DNA of 64,000 bases, from assembly GCA_963708625.1 (NCBI GenBank), contig CAVPSV010000004.1, forward strand, positions 930,001-994,000, in the 5' to 3' direction. The translations under genes were made by a program, and so were the position numbers. Shown piece after piece: positions 8,275 through 17,005 of this stretch (position 1 is the stretch's first letter; the number at the start of each line of letters is the position of its first letter). The notes below the pieces were generated by a model. That model was not told where the DNA came from. It did not search any database and worked only from the letters and a program-made list of their open reading frames with translations. Source of the DNA: DASXIF01 sp036498145. GTDB lineage: Bacteria; Actinomycetota; Actinomycetes; Mycobacteriales; Jatrophihabitantaceae.

Positions 8275-8955
8275 TTAGACGTCGAACTTGTAGCCGAGCC
8301 CGCGGACGGTGACCAGGTACTTCGGCGTCGCCGGATCCGGCTCGATCTTGGAGCGCAGCCGCTTGACGTGCACGTCGAGCGTCTTCGTGTCGCCGACGTA
8401 GTCGGCGCCCCACACCCGGTCGATCAGCTGACCGCGGGTGAGCACCCGGCCGGCGTTGCGGAGCAGCAACTCGAGCAGGTCGAACTCCTTGAGCGGCATC
8501 GGCACCTGCTTGCCGTCCACCGACACCACGTGCCGCTCCACGTCCATGCGCACCGGGCCGGCTTCGACGGTGGAGGTGAGCAGCTCCTCCGGCTCGGCGC
8601 CGCGGCGCATCACGGCCCGAATGCGTGCCACCAGCTCGCGGGAGGAGAACGGCTTGGTGACGTAGTCGTCCGCGCCGAGTTCCAGGCCGACCACCTTGTC
8701 CACCTCGCTGTCGCGCGCGGTGACCATGATGATCGGCACGTGCGAGCGCGCCCGCAGCTCGCGGCACACCTCGGTGCCGGACAGGCCGGGCAGCATCAGG
8801 TCGAGCAGCACCAGGTCGGCGCCGCTGCGCTCGAAGGCGGTGAGCGCCTCCGGACCGGTCGCGGCGACATCGACCTCGTATCCCTCCCGGCGCAGCATGT
8901 ACGACAGAGCATCGGAGAACGACTCCTCGTCTTCCACGACCAGGACTCGGGTCAT
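8275..8955 (-). CDS. regX3: Phosphate-responsive response regulator RegX3
   Basis: This 226-residue OmpR-family regulator has receiver phosphoacceptor D52 (LVLLDLMLPGLSG), DYVTKPFSSREL near residue 100, and a winged-helix DNA-binding domain ending LDVHVKRLRSKI and VRGLGYKFDV. With SenX3 it forms the phosphate-limitation two-component system of mycobacteria. The start ATG overlaps the senX3 stop (ATGA), so the two are translationally coupled. M. tuberculosis has a repeat-containing spacer between the pair; here there is none. Confidence 0.95.
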   Translation of the reverse strand: MTRVLVVEDEESFSDALSYMLRREGYEVDVAATGPEALTAFERSGADLVLLDLMLPGLSGTEVCRELRARSHVPIIMVTARDSEVDKVVGLELGADDYVTKPFSSRELVARIRAVMRRGAEPEELLTSTVEAGPVRMDVERHVVSVDGKQVPMPLKEFDLLELLLRNAGRVLTRGQLIDRVWGADYVGDTKTLDVHVKRLRSKIEPDPATPKYLVTVRGLGYKFDV

Positions 8956-10178
8956 GCACTCCCCCTCGCAGCTATCGGCGCGTGCTCCTGCGACGACGCT
9001 GACCTATCCGAGTGAACGCGCGGTAACCGGATGGTGAATGTCGAACCTTGGGCGACGACACTGTGCACGCTGACCGTGCCCACATGGTTCGTGATGATGT
9101 TCTTCACGATGGCCAGCCCGAGCCCGGTGCCGCCGGTGGCGCGCGATCGAGCCGGGTCCACCCGGTAGAACCGCTCGAAGATCCGGTCCAGGTCCGCCTC
9201 GGCGATGCCCAGGCCCTGATCGGTGATGGCGATGTCAACGGTCGGCCGGTCCTGGTGGTCGCTGCCCGGTCGCGCATCCACCTCGACCCGCGTTCCCTCG
9301 GCGCTGTAGGCGATCGCGTTGTCGACCAGGTTGGCGACTGCAGTGATCAGCTGGGCCTCGTTGCCGCGCACCAGCAATCCATCGGCCGAGCGCACCACGA
9401 CCTCGATGCCGGCCTGCTCGGCAGCCAGCCGGGCCCGGTCGGCGGCCTCCTCGACCACCGCGTGCACGTCGACCGGCGTCGCCGAGGGCATCGGATCCAC
9501 GCCCTGCACCCGCGATAGCTCCATCAGCTCGCCGACCAGGCGGGTCAGCCGGGCGCCTTCGTGCTGCATCCGGTTGGCGAAACGGGCCACCGTCGGCGCG
9601 TCATCGGCCGCGTCCTGCACCGCCTCGGCCAGCAGCGTGAGCGCGCCAACCGGCGTCTTCAGCTCATGCGAGACATTCGCCACAAAGTCGCGGCGGACCG
9701 CCTCGAGGCGCCGCTGCTCACTCACGTCCGACAGCAGCACCGCGACGGTGATGTCGCGCGGATCGGACACGTCCGGGCTCAACGGCACCGCGGTGGCCGA
9801 CAGGGCAATGGGCTCTCGACCGAGACGACCGATGGGCAGATCCACCAGTCGCGTGGTCGCGACCTGGCGTTCACGGGCCAGGTGCGCGAGCTTGGCGAGA
9901 TCGGGAAAGGTCAGCCGGTCACCTTCCAGCACACCCATGGCGCGGGCAGCCGGGTTCGCCAGGATGGCGAAGTCGTCGCGGTCGAGCACGATGACGCCTT
10001 CGCCGAGTGCCTGCACGACCAGCGCCGCCAGCGACTGCTCCGGTGCGGACGGCGGCGCGCTCAGTGCCGGCGGCGACGGTGGGCGACGGCGACGGCGACG
10101 GCCGAGCCTCAGGCCGGCGACGACGCCGAGGGCGCAGGCCAGCACCGCGGCGACGATCGCACCAGCGAGCACGCGCAC
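8952..10178 (-). CDS. senX3: Sensor histidine kinase SenX3
   Basis: This 408-residue kinase has the length expected for SenX3. It has an N-terminal membrane segment (residues 3-24) followed by an Arg run, a PAS-like domain (about 50-155), HisKA with H171 in FVANVSHELKTPVGAL, and HATPase with N-box LVDNAIAYS and G-boxes DQGLGI and GGTGLGLAIVKNII. It senses phosphate status through the Pst system in relatives. It starts with GTG at 10178 and lies between gpmA and regX3, as in M. tuberculosis. Confidence 0.95.
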   Translation of the reverse strand: MRVLAGAIVAAVLACALGVVAGLRLGRRRRRRPPSPPALSAPPSAPEQSLAALVVQALGEGVIVLDRDDFAILANPAARAMGVLEGDRLTFPDLAKLAHLARERQVATTRLVDLPIGRLGREPIALSATAVPLSPDVSDPRDITVAVLLSDVSEQRRLEAVRRDFVANVSHELKTPVGALTLLAEAVQDAADDAPTVARFANRMQHEGARLTRLVGELMELSRVQGVDPMPSATPVDVHAVVEEAADRARLAAEQAGIEVVVRSADGLLVRGNEAQLITAVANLVDNAIAYSAEGTRVEVDARPGSDHQDRPTVDIAITDQGLGIAEADLDRIFERFYRVDPARSRATGGTGLGLAIVKNIITNHVGTVSVHSVVAQGSTFTIRLPRVHSDRSASSQEHAPIAARGSA

Positions 10179-10202
10179 ATCGTACGGGCGCGGCGGCCTC
10201 GG

Positions 10203-10955
10203 TCAGGTCTTGCGTGCCGCGCCCTGGTTGGCGACAGCTTCGATCGCGGCCGCGGCTGCATCCGGATCGAGATAGTCGGCAGGCCCGGTGGGGCGCAGGT
10301 GCCGTTCGTCGAGTTCGTAGCGCAACGGAATTCCGGTCGGCACGTTGACGCCGACGATCTCGTCGTCAGCGATGCCATCCAGATGTTTTATCAGTGCACG
10401 TAGCGAGTTGCCGTGTGCCGCGACGAGCACCGTGTTGCCGCGGCGCAGGTCGGCGACGATGGCGTCGTACCAGTACGGGAGCATGCGCACCACGACGTCG
10501 GCGAGACATTCGGTGCGCGGGACGGTGTCGAGCAGGTCCGCGTATCGCGGGTCGCCGACCTGGCTGTAGGTGTCGTCGTCGGGCAACGGCGGCGGCGGTA
10601 CGTCGTACGAGCGGCGCCACACCAGAAATTGCTCGTCGCCGAACTCGGCGCGCACCGCCGCTTTGTCCTTGCCCTGCAGCGCGCCGTAGTGCCGCTCGTT
10701 GAGCCGCCAGGAGCGACGAACCGGGATCCACGCCCGGTCCGCGACATCGAGGGCGATGTTCGCGGTGCGGATGGCGCGGCGCAGGACGGACGTGTGCACG
10801 ACATGGGGCAGCAGGTTGTGCTCAGTGAGCAGCTCGCCGCCGCGGCGAGCTTCCGCCTCCCCAGCGGCCGTGAGATCCACGTCCACCCATCCGGTGAACA
10901 GGTTCTTCTTGTTCCAGTCACTCTCGCCGTGACGGAGCAGGATCAGCGTCGGCAC
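10203..10955 (-). CDS. gpmA: 2,3-bisphosphoglycerate-dependent phosphoglycerate mutase
   Basis: This glycolytic enzyme interconverts 3- and 2-phosphoglycerate. The 250-residue protein has the phosphohistidine motif LLRHGESDWN (H9), the NLFTGWVDVDL segment, LNERHYGALQG, and the second catalytic histidine in VLVAAHGNSLRALIKHL. The frame is intact, with ATG at 10955. It is upstream of senX3 with 24 bp between them, the same linkage as gpm1-senX3-regX3 in mycobacteria. Confidence 0.95.
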   Translation of the reverse strand: MPTLILLRHGESDWNKKNLFTGWVDVDLTAAGEAEARRGGELLTEHNLLPHVVHTSVLRRAIRTANIALDVADRAWIPVRRSWRLNERHYGALQGKDKAAVRAEFGDEQFLVWRRSYDVPPPPLPDDDTYSQVGDPRYADLLDTVPRTECLADVVVRMLPYWYDAIVADLRRGNTVLVAAHGNSLRALIKHLDGIADDEIVGVNVPTGIPLRYELDERHLRPTGPADYLDPDAAAAAIEAVANQGAARKT

Positions 10956-10988
10956 GCGACCATCTTGCCCGACGGGGGCGGCGGCCAG

Positions 10989-11492
10989 TCAGTCGACTGG
11001 GCGCTGCGCGAAGTCGGCGAATGCGGCCAGATTGGCCAACGACTGCCCGGTCTTCACGCGCCACGCCCACTCCCGGCGGATCGAGGACGCGAACCCGAGC
11101 TCGAGTAGCTGGTTGAACGCACCGTCGGCGTAGCTGAGCACGCTGCCGAGGATTCGATCGAGCTCGTCCGCAGTGATCGACGACAGCGGCACCCGGCCGG
11201 TCAGGTACACGTCGCCGGTCGAGTCGATCGCCCACGCCACCGCATACATCCGGGTGTTGCGTTGCAGCAGGAACTCGTACACCCGTTCGTGGTTCTCGTC
11301 CGGCCGCCGCATGACGAAGGCCTGTATCTCCAGCGCATGGGTACCGATCGTCAACCAGCAGGCGGTCTTGAGCCGCTTCTCCCCGGGCAGGGCAACGACG
11401 AAGGTCTCGGGCGCGGGTCGCTCGAATTCGAGTTCCTGATCGCGCAAGGCGGCCTCGATCGCCTCGGCTACACCAGAGCGGTCATCGCTCAC
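10989..11492 (-). CDS. YbjN-domain protein
   Basis: This 167-residue YbjN/type III secretion chaperone-like protein matches the family of Rv0487, which sits beside mshA. Visible features are FVVALPGEKRLKTACWLTIG, EIQAFVMRRPDENHERVYEF and the RNTRMYAVAWAID strand pattern. The GTG start at 11492 overlaps the mshA stop (GTGA), so it is probably translated by coupling to mshA. The biochemical role is unknown. Confidence 0.85.
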   Translation of the reverse strand: MSDDRSGVAEAIEAALRDQELEFERPAPETFVVALPGEKRLKTACWLTIGTHALEIQAFVMRRPDENHERVYEFLLQRNTRMYAVAWAIDSTGDVYLTGRVPLSSITADELDRILGSVLSYADGAFNQLLELGFASSIRREWAWRVKTGQSLANLAAFADFAQRPVD

Positions 11493-12784
11493 TGGGCCAT
11501 TGCCTGCGGCGGCGCGGTGTTCACGGCGATGTCGTCGATCGCCTCCCGATAGGCGGCGAGCAACCCGTCCGTGGTCCGTTCCCAGGAGAACCGGGCGGCG
11601 TGTGCACGCGCACTGGCGGCCAGCGCTCGCAGCGACCGCGGGGATTCGACGAGATCGGCAAGGACCTTCGCCCACTGCTCGGGGTCGTGTCCGTCCACGA
11701 GCACACCGGACGTGCCGTCAGCAACGGCGGTGGTCAGGCCACCGACTGCGGCGGCCACCACCGGCGTGCCGCACGCCTGCGACTCCAGCGCGACCAGGCC
11801 GAAGGACTCGTTGTAGCTCGGCACGACGGTCACGTCAGCGGCGCGGTAGTAGCTGGCGACGGTGTCGCGGGAGACGGGCGGCAGGAAGGTCACCCCGGAC
11901 TCAAGGCCCAGGTCGTGCGCCAATCGGATCAGCCAGGTCGGCTCGGCCACCACGGACCCGCTCGGCGCCCCGAGCACCACCACGTTCAACCGGGCGGCCA
12001 GGCCGGGATCCCGGCGCAGCAGTGCGGCCGCGCGCAGCACCAGGTCCGGCGCCTTGAGCGGCTGAATGCGCCCGACGAAGAGCATCGTGAACTTCTCGCC
12101 GGGCAACCCGAGTTGAGCGCGTGCCTCGGCCCGGGAGCCCGGGCGGAACACCTCGAGATCGACGCCGGGCGCGACCGTGCGCACCCGATCCGGATCGGCG
12201 CCGTACATCTGCACGAGTTCGCGGGCCTCGTCCCGGGTGGACGCGATCAGTCGGTCCGCCTCGGCGACCACCTGTTCCTCGCCGATGACCCGGGCCAGCG
12301 GTTCCGGCTCGTCACCCTCGGCGAGCAGGGAGTTCTTCACCTTGGCGAGGGTGTGCGCGGAGTGGACCAGCGGCACGCCCCAGCGCTCGCGAGCCAGCCA
12401 GCCGACCTGGCCGGAGAGCCAGTAGTGGGAGTGGATCACGTCGTACCAGCCCGGCTCGTGGTAGGCCTCGGTCCGCATCACGCCGGCGGTGAACGCGCAC
12501 AGTTGGGCGGGCAGGTCGTGCTTGGCCAGGCCCTCGAAGGGACCCGCGGTGATATGCCGGACCGTCACCCCGGGGCACATCTGCACCGCGTGTTCCTGGT
12601 GGCTGGCGGTTGCTCGGGTGAAGATTTCGACGGCGACACCACGGGCGGCCAGGCGCTTCGCGGTCTCGACCACGTAGACGTTCAGCCCGCCGGCGTCCCC
12701 GCCGCCGGGCGGATCCAGGGGTGAGGTGTGCACGCTGAGCATCGCAACGCGCCGGGGCCCCTGGCCCGCGAGCATCCGCAGCAC
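11489..12784 (-). CDS. mshA: D-inositol-3-phosphate glycosyltransferase, mycothiol synthesis
   Basis: This GT4 glycosyltransferase transfers GlcNAc from UDP-GlcNAc to inositol-3-phosphate, the first step of mycothiol synthesis. The diagnostic N-terminus is VAMLSVHTSPLDPPGGGDAG with GLNVYVVETAKRLAARG. The C-terminal E-x7-E motif lies in ESFGLVALESQACGTPVVA. I chose GTG at 12784 because AAGGAG lies five bases upstream, giving 431 residues. Upstream ATGs at 12817 and 12829 lack such a site. The presence of mshA supports an actinobacterial host. Confidence 0.93.
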   Translation of the reverse strand: MLRMLAGQGPRRVAMLSVHTSPLDPPGGGDAGGLNVYVVETAKRLAARGVAVEIFTRATASHQEHAVQMCPGVTVRHITAGPFEGLAKHDLPAQLCAFTAGVMRTEAYHEPGWYDVIHSHYWLSGQVGWLARERWGVPLVHSAHTLAKVKNSLLAEGDEPEPLARVIGEEQVVAEADRLIASTRDEARELVQMYGADPDRVRTVAPGVDLEVFRPGSRAEARAQLGLPGEKFTMLFVGRIQPLKAPDLVLRAAALLRRDPGLAARLNVVVLGAPSGSVVAEPTWLIRLAHDLGLESGVTFLPPVSRDTVASYYRAADVTVVPSYNESFGLVALESQACGTPVVAAAVGGLTTAVADGTSGVLVDGHDPEQWAKVLADLVESPRSLRALAASARAHAARFSWERTTDGLLAAYREAIDDIAVNTAPPQAMAQ

Positions 12785-12914
12785 GTGCTCTCCTTCCGCG
12801 GCCGCCCGACGTGGCATCGGTACCCACATTCGTTCACACAACAACGATCCACCCTCGATAATGCCGGACCGCGGCCGGCACCAGGGCCAGGGCGCCCGCA
12901 GGGGCAGGCAATAC

Positions 12915-13937
12915 CTAGAGTTCGACGCCGATCAGGTGGGCCTCGGGCCGCAGCCGGATCGCGAATCTGTCCTCGACGCCGGCGCGGATCTCGCGGGCCA
13001 AATCGAGCAGTTCGGCGGTGCTGGCCCCGCCGCGATTGGTCAGGGCGAGGGTGTGCTTGCCGGAGATCGCGACTCGCCCGCTGCCTCGATCGAGGCCGTA
13101 CCCCTTGCCGAAACCCGAGTTCTCGATCAACCAGGCCGCCGACAGCTTGATGCCGCCGTCGACCTCCCAATTCGGGCAACCGGGGGGCACCTGCGCCGGT
13201 TCGACGATCGGGTTGACGAAGAACGACCCGACGCTCCATGTGTCGTGATCGTCCGGGTCCAGCACCATGCCCTTGCTGCGCCGCAGGTCCAGCACCACCT
13301 CGCGGATGTCCGCGGACGGCGCGGATCCGCCGGGCTCGACACCGAGGCGGCGGGCCAATTCGAGGTAGCGCACCGGCGCGCCGTCGCGCGAACGGCGCAG
13401 GGTGAACGTCACGTCGAGGACGACGTAACGGTCGGTGTGTTTGAACGCGCTGGTGCGAAAGCCGAACCCGCACCGCTGCGGGGGCCACTGCTCGACCCGG
13501 CCGGTGCTGCGGTCCAGCACGGTGAGGGCGGTGATCGTCTCGGCGACCTCGCTGCCGTACGCACCGACGTTCTGCACCGGCGTCGCGCCGGCCCGGCCCG
13601 GGATGCCCGACATCGCGGCGAGTCCGGACCAGCCTTCGGTGACGCTGCGGGCGACCAGGTCGTCCCACTCCACGCCGGCCTGCGCCAGGACGCGCACCCC
13701 GCCGTCGCCGGCGTCGGTGACGTGCACGCCGTCGGTGCGGACAGAGATCACCACGCCCGGCCAGCCGTCGTCGGCGACGACCAGGTTGGAGCCGTCCCCG
13801 ACGAGCAGCGCCGGCTCGCCGGCGCCGTCGGCGGAACGGACGGCGTCGAGGAGTTCGTCGCTCGTGCGCACCTCGACCAGCCGCCGCGCCGGTCCGCCGA
13901 GGCGCAGCGTGGTGAGTTCGGCGAGCAGGGTGGTCAC
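12915..13937 (-). CDS. murB: UDP-N-acetylenolpyruvoylglucosamine reductase
   Basis: This FAD/NADPH enzyme makes UDP-MurNAc for peptidoglycan. The 340-residue protein has the FAD-binding motifs LVGDGSNLVVADDGW and GIPGRAGATPVQNVGAYGSE, and the catalytic serine region WSVGSFFVNPIV. The C-terminal lobe has AAWLIENSGFGKGYG and GKHTLALTNRGGA. It starts with GTG at 13937. The divergent methyltransferase begins 26 bp away. Confidence 0.94.
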   Translation of the reverse strand: MTTLLAELTTLRLGGPARRLVEVRTSDELLDAVRSADGAGEPALLVGDGSNLVVADDGWPGVVISVRTDGVHVTDAGDGGVRVLAQAGVEWDDLVARSVTEGWSGLAAMSGIPGRAGATPVQNVGAYGSEVAETITALTVLDRSTGRVEQWPPQRCGFGFRTSAFKHTDRYVVLDVTFTLRRSRDGAPVRYLELARRLGVEPGGSAPSADIREVVLDLRRSKGMVLDPDDHDTWSVGSFFVNPIVEPAQVPPGCPNWEVDGGIKLSAAWLIENSGFGKGYGLDRGSGRVAISGKHTLALTNRGGASTAELLDLAREIRAGVEDRFAIRLRPEAHLIGVEL

Positions 13938-13963
13938 GGCCCGCGACGCTACCCTGGGCCGAC

Positions 13964-14756
13964 GTGAAGCGTTTGCCTGCCGGACGGGCGCGCGCGCTTG
14001 GTCTGCCGACGCGCGGGACGACCAACCCGAACCGGCTCCGTCGCATGGACAACTGGATCACCGCGACCCAGGGCCGCCCGCCTGCGCGCAGCCGCCGACC
14101 CGCTCGTGATCGACCTCGGCTACGGCGCGAGCGCGGTCACCACGGTGGAACTGATCGCGCGGTTGCGCCGGGTGCGCGCGGACGTGCGAGTGACCGGCGT
14201 GGAGATCGACGCGGACCGCGTGGCCGGCGCTCAGCCCGATGCCCGCCCGCCGCAGTTGACGTTCCTGCATGGCGGGTTCGAGCTGGCGGGGCTGCAACCG
14301 GCGCTGGTGCGTGCCGCCAACGTGCTGCGGCAGTACGACGAGGGTGCGGCGGCACAGGCGTGGGAGGCGATGCGCTCGCGGTTGGCCCCAGGCGGGGCGA
14401 TCGTGGAGGGGACCTGTGACGAGCTGGGCCGGCGGGCCTGGTGGGTGCTACTGGAGGCGGCCGGGCCGGTGAGCGTCACGGTGGCGTGCAAGCCGGCGAC
14501 GATCCGTACGCCCGGTGACCTGGCCGACCGGCTGCCCAAGGCCTTGATCCACCGCAATGTGCCCGGCGAGCCGATCTACCGGTTCCTGGCGGACTTCGAT
14601 CTCGCTTGGGCGAGCGCGGCGCCGTTCGCAGCCTTCGGCGCGCGGCAGCGTTGGGTGGCGGCCGCCCGAGCGATGGCGGCGGACTGGCCGGTGGACGTCA
14701 CCCGCGTGCGCCACGGGGAGCTGACCGTCGCCTGGGCGGCAGTGGCGCCGCGCTGA
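13964..14756 (+). pseudogene. Class I SAM-dependent methyltransferase, one frameshift
   Basis: The N-terminus (GTG 13964; KRLPAGRARALG, TRGTTNPNRLRRMDNWI) and the main body (LRAAADPLVIDLGYGASAV, VTGVEIDADRVAGAQ, NVLRQYDEGAAAQAWEAM) are in different frames, with the break near 14075-14090. VIDLGYGAS is motif I, which binds SAM, and VEIDADR is motif II. The conserved LRQY and the APGGAIVEGTCDE strand fit a small-molecule or ribosomal class I enzyme. It is divergent from murB, and its stop abuts the convergent DUF6328 gene. One base correction gives about 264 residues. Confidence 0.78.
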
Positions 14757-15269
14757 TCAGGGCACGATTTTGTTGGCGATCTCCGGCGGTGGGTCCTCGG
14801 AGCTGCGCCGCTGGTGCAGCGGGACGATCAGCCAAAGCGCGAGGAACACGGCGCCCACCGAGCCAGTGAGGGCCCCGGCAACGTCGGGTCCAGCGACGAA
14901 GTCGGTGATCATCAGGATCGCGCCGAGCATGGCCAGTGCGAGGAATGCGAGCCCGACCACGAGGAACCTGCTGGTGTCCCGCACGAGTTCATCCTTGAGG
15001 TGGCGGCGGAACATGGCCCGGTGAATCGCGGCGGGGGCGATGAAGCACGCGGCGGACAGTGCCGTCGCCATCAACGTCGCGTAGTAGACACCCCGCTGGA
15101 AACCGTCGGTCTGGGCGAAGCGCTGCTGGAACGCGATGGTGAGCAGGAAGGCGAACAGGATCTGCACGCCGTTCTGGGCGACGCGCAACTCCTGCAGCAG
15201 CTCGCTGTAGTTGCGGTCCAGCCGGTCGGCGTCGCTCTCGTCCCGATCCCTGTAGTCGCCGCGGTTCAT
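14757..15269 (-). CDS. DUF6328 family membrane protein
   Basis: This 170-residue integral membrane protein has the family signature NYSELLQELRVAQNGVQILF followed by four hydrophobic segments (about 47-63, 75-95, 115-135 and 140-160) and a polar tail. I chose ATG at 15269 because the conserved region begins about 20 residues later. The longer upstream reading is low-complexity. The function of DUF6328 is unknown. Confidence 0.78.
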   Translation of the reverse strand: MNRGDYRDRDESDADRLDRNYSELLQELRVAQNGVQILFAFLLTIAFQQRFAQTDGFQRGVYYATLMATALSAACFIAPAAIHRAMFRRHLKDELVRDTSRFLVVGLAFLALAMLGAILMITDFVAGPDVAGALTGSVGAVFLALWLIVPLHQRRSSEDPPPEIANKIVP

Positions 15270-15367
15270 GGCAGAAGTTCTACCCCGTTGGGCGGGCCGG
15301 CCGTTCGCGCTCGCGTAGCCTTTGCCCTGGATGAGCACGGGCGGGTGCCCAGGTGCTCGACGAGTAC

Positions 15368-15443
15368 GGGCCTCTAGCTCAATTGGCAGAGCTGCGGACT
15401 TTTAATCCGTAGGTTGCGGGTTCGAGCCCCGCGGGGCCCACCA
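15368..15443 (+). tRNA. tRNA-Lys (anticodon TTT)
   Basis: The sequence folds as a full cloverleaf. The 7-bp acceptor stem is GGGCCTC with GGGGCCC, the D arm TAGCTCAATTGGCAGAGCT, the anticodon loop CTTTTAA (TTT), and the T arm GCGGGTTCGAGCCCCGC. The CCA end is encoded at 15441-15443. Toxin-antitoxin modules follow immediately downstream. Confidence 0.95.
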
Positions 15444-15563
15444 CCTCAAGTTGATCTTGTGAGGTTATGAGTTCGCTGATGAGTTCGACCGCCCTGACAC
15501 GTGCGTCGGTAGATCCGTGCCGGTGTTTCGGGTGATGGTGACAGTCGCTGGGGAAGCAGTACG

Positions 15564-15998
15564 TCAGCGCACCTCGACCACGCTGAGGCCGGCGATCCGT
15601 CCGAAGTGACGGATGTTCGCCGTTGCCAGTTGCCAGCCCAGGCTGATCGCAGTCGCGGCGACCATCCGGTCGTGTGGCCCGACGTCGGATCCGGATTTGG
15701 CAAGGTCGGCCCACAGTCGCGCATGCGCCCGGGCTGCCAGCAGGTCGAAATCGAGAACGGGGACCACCGCCAGGATCGATTCAACAAAGGCCTCGCGTGT
15801 GCCGCGGTGTTTCGCGCTCGCGCGGTGTACGCCGTGGAGCAACTCGCTGGCGGTGACGGCCGCAATAGCAACTTCCTCGTCCGGACCGAGACATTCCGTC
15901 AGCCGCTGGCCGATCAGTCCGGTGGAGTGGGCTTGCCCCTGCCGCGACGTTGATCGCTCCAGGTCGATGAAAACCGTGGTGTCTAGGACCGCTCCCAC
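15564..15998 (-). CDS. vapC: VapC-family PIN-domain toxin
   Basis: This 144-residue PIN ribonuclease has the acidic active-site residues D6 (AVLDTTVFIDLE), the glutamate of VTASELLHG, and the aspartate of GPHDRMVAATAI, with a further polar residue in the TANIRHFGRI region. Such toxins cleave RNA. It starts with GTG at 15998 and overlaps the upstream antitoxin by 16 bp, a classic toxin-antitoxin arrangement. Confidence 0.88.
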   Translation of the reverse strand: MGAVLDTTVFIDLERSTSRQGQAHSTGLIGQRLTECLGPDEEVAIAAVTASELLHGVHRASAKHRGTREAFVESILAVVPVLDFDLLAARAHARLWADLAKSGSDVGPHDRMVAATAISLGWQLATANIRHFGRIAGLSVVEVR

Positions 15999-16267
15999 GG
16001 ATCCTCCGGCACAGACCCGACGCTGTTCAACACGGCGTCCATGTCCTTGGCGAAGTCCGGATCGGGTTCGGGCGCCCCGGCGAGCAGTGCCGCGATCTCC
16101 CGCACTGCCCGTCCACGACGTTTGAAGCCAGAGTGAGGCAAGTCGTCCGGGTGCACGATGGCGAGTACGGGTCGCTCCCTGTTGAGTACGACAACGTGTT
16201 CGTGGCGGGTCACCGCGTCTCGCACGCTGCGCGGAATCCTTACCTCGTCGGCGTTGATCGTGGCCAT
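15983..16267 (-). CDS. Phd/YefM-type antitoxin
   Basis: This 94-residue protein has an N-terminus (TINADEVRIPRSVRDAVTRH, EHVVVLNRERPVLAIVHPDD) that fits the Phd/YefM fold, in which a DNA-binding dimer domain precedes a flexible toxin-binding tail. The C-terminal part, rich in acidic residues (EPDPDFAKDMDAVL), would wrap the PIN toxin. It lies upstream of and overlaps the toxin gene, and probably represses the pair. Confidence 0.83.
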   Translation of the reverse strand: MATINADEVRIPRSVRDAVTRHEHVVVLNRERPVLAIVHPDDLPHSGFKRRGRAVREIAALLAGAPEPDPDFAKDMDAVLNSVGSVPEDPWERS

Positions 16268-16344
16268 CCCGCCACTCTAGCGAACTCGTACACTTCCGTA
16301 CGGAGCCGTACGGAACATTGACCTCGGCGCGCCCGCGCTACGGC

Positions 16345-16755
16345 TTAGAGGCGTAGCCACTCGGCGCGCTGGCCGGTGAGTTCGGCGATCAGGTCGAAAT
16401 CCTTGTCCGCATGCAGGACGCTCATGCCCAGCTTCTCCGCGGTCGCGGCGATCAAGAGATCCGGAATGCTCGGTGCGCGGTGGTGACCGCCGTGCATGAG
16501 CAGCATCTGTACTTCCACTGCACGGTCCTCGACCGCCGGCGTCAGATAGGTGATCGGCATAGCGAGCAACGGGGGCGAAGACACCTCGCGCGTGGCCTCG
16601 TCGACGTTGCGGAAGGAGAACCCGATCTCCAGCCGGGTCAGGCAGCTGATCTGCACCAAGCCGCGTGCGATGCGAGAGGCCCACAGATCGCCGTCGGGCG
16701 TGCGGTCCAGTCGCGCGTAGGCCGACTTGTCGATCAGCCAGAGCTTCAGCGCCAC
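16345..16755 (-). CDS. vapC: VapC-family PIN-domain toxin, second module
   Basis: This 136-residue PIN protein has D9 (LWLIDKSAYARL), the glutamate in LTRLEIGFS, IPDLLIAATAEKLG and HADKDFDLIAEL, giving the four acidic positions of the family. It starts with GTG at 16755 and overlaps its antitoxin by 10 bp. The sequence differs clearly from the PIN protein at 15564, so the two modules are not a recent duplication. Confidence 0.9.
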   Translation of the reverse strand: MALKLWLIDKSAYARLDRTPDGDLWASRIARGLVQISCLTRLEIGFSFRNVDEATREVSSPPLLAMPITYLTPAVEDRAVEVQMLLMHGGHHRAPSIPDLLIAATAEKLGMSVLHADKDFDLIAELTGQRAEWLRL

Positions 16756-16967
16756 GCGTCGGACATAACGCCAGGCTCAAGCAGGTCACTGACCGCCGCC
16801 GCGGCACGTCGGAGGTCGGTCGCGGTGACCACCCTGCCTTCGCTTGGCGTGGTGGCCTCGAACTGACGTCGCAGGAATTCGTTGCGAGACAGACCCACCG
16901 CGCTGGCAGCCGCGTCGAGCTGCGCCACCGCCTTGTCGCTCAGGCCCCGAATCAAGACATCCGCCAC
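16746..16967 (-). CDS. vapB: VapB-type ribbon-helix-helix antitoxin
   Basis: This 73-residue protein begins MADVLIRGLSDKAVAQLDAA and SAVGLSRNEFLRRQFE, a ribbon-helix-helix DNA-binding fold of the FitA/VapB type. The C-terminus (ATDLRRAAAAVSDLLEPG) would bind the toxin. The GTG start is at 16967, and AT-rich palindromes lie just upstream at 16988-17005. Confidence 0.88.
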   Translation of the reverse strand: MADVLIRGLSDKAVAQLDAAASAVGLSRNEFLRRQFEATTPSEGRVVTATDLRRAAAAVSDLLEPGVMSDAWR

Positions 16968-16987
16968 GAGAACCTCCGGTGATAGCG

Positions 16988-17005
16988 AGATATCACGATA
17001 TCATG
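16988..17005. promoter_or_regulatory. Repeated GATATC palindromes, candidate antitoxin operator
   Basis: Two GATATC palindromes are separated by AC, reading TGATATCGTGATATC on the minus strand, 21 bases upstream of the vapB start. The segment is strikingly AT-rich compared with its surroundings. Ribbon-helix-helix antitoxins bind such repeated short sites, so autoregulation is the likely role. Confidence 0.5.

Noticed and set aside
12817..12829. Upstream ATG codons as the mshA start
   Set aside because: They have no ribosome-binding site, whereas GTG 12784 has AAGGAG at five bases and sits close to the conserved N-terminus.
15368..17005. Genomic island integrated at tRNA-Lys
   Set aside because: No integrase, no repeated tRNA 3' end and no clear boundary were found, so only the toxin-antitoxin modules are reported.
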